DNA of 64,000 nt, taken from assembly GCF_910591885.1 (NCBI RefSeq), contig NC_063277.1, forward strand, positions 992,001 through 1,056,000, read 5' to 3'. Shown in pieces: positions 63,711 to 64,000 of the stretch. The stretch is from Bombus terrestris (lineage: Eukaryota; Arthropoda; Insecta; Hymenoptera; Apidae). The first letter of the stretch is position 1. Every line of letters starts with the position of its first letter. Both the position numbers and the translations under genes were made by a program. Below the pieces are notes generated by a model that saw only the letters and a list, made by a program, of their open reading frames with translations, was not told the DNA's origin and made no database searches.

Positions 63711-64000
63711 ATTTTAAAGTTAACGTTGTCTTGACATTCCGTGTACGTATAGGATGTTCACGTTACTAGTTTCTAACATTTCGTTCATAAACTACATATT
63801 CTTGAGAAAAACGGAGAGATGTACTACTTTTTACACGCAATACGGTGGTCGCCATTAAGTTGCCGCGATAGTATTCGGACCCAATATGCCAATAAATTGT
63901 TTGGTCGTAAATTCGATTTTCAATTATCGAACTCGTAGAGTGCAAAGGATTAGATAGTACAGTACCGGTTTAACATTGGCTGTATTTGAACGATGGTGAA
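63711..64000. other. Unassigned end of window
   Basis: AT-rich sequence with no gene. It includes a decayed GGGTGTCC-like motif near 63748-63765. A feature beginning here could continue past the window edge. Confidence 0.5.

Noticed and set aside
1..64000. CRISPR arrays, bacterial operons or prophage
   Set aside because: There are no regularly spaced identical repeats, no dense co-directional ORFs and no Shine-Dalgarno pattern. The composition and transposons indicate an insect nuclear genome.

Overview
This 64 kb window looks like non-coding nuclear DNA from an insect, most likely a hymenopteran (bee-like) genome. The points for this are: an AT-rich but CpG-rich background; no tightly packed ORFs, operons or ribosome binding sites; many short microsatellites; and decayed DNA transposons of the mariner, piggyBac and possibly pogo/Tigger types. 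The species cannot be fixed from the sequence. I recognise no complete protein-coding gene, rRNA, tRNA, known microRNA or CRISPR array. The longest open frames (about 190-206 codons) lie in GC- or purine-rich patches, overlap open frames on the other strand and match no family I know. The window is therefore best read as intergenic DNA or very large introns.

Layout. 1-10430 is mostly unassigned; it holds a possible pogo/jerky transposase remnant (5466-5597), a CTCF-like site (6214-6225) and a candidate exon (7644-7787). 10438-11180 carries two diverged copies of an unknown repeat of about 130-150 bp. 11181-21676 is unassigned, with AT and GA tracts and an imperfect palindrome near 16417. 21677-22197 is a mariner-type MITE containing a long fold-back. 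27048-28370 is a piggyBac-like non-autonomous element with TTAA ends. 28371-40859 is unassigned, with purine-rich tracts. 40860-41096 is a mariner deletion derivative that still encodes the last 32 residues of the transposase on the minus strand. 41838-41932 and 45609-45629 look like pogo/Tigger-type terminal sequence.

47800-48440 is a GC- and CpG-rich island. On the minus strand it has an arthropod-type initiator, an ATG-free leader and a GTAAGT splice donor, and it is the best candidate for a transcription start. 53401-53612 is a degenerate short-unit satellite. 58730-58947 is a second, shorter mariner MITE of the same family as the one at 21677. 60843-61005 is a 69 bp tandem duplication. 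63483-63647 is another candidate exon.

The clearest content is therefore transposon fossils. The transcription-related calls (promoter and exons) are inferences from signals and need RNA data or cross-species alignment.
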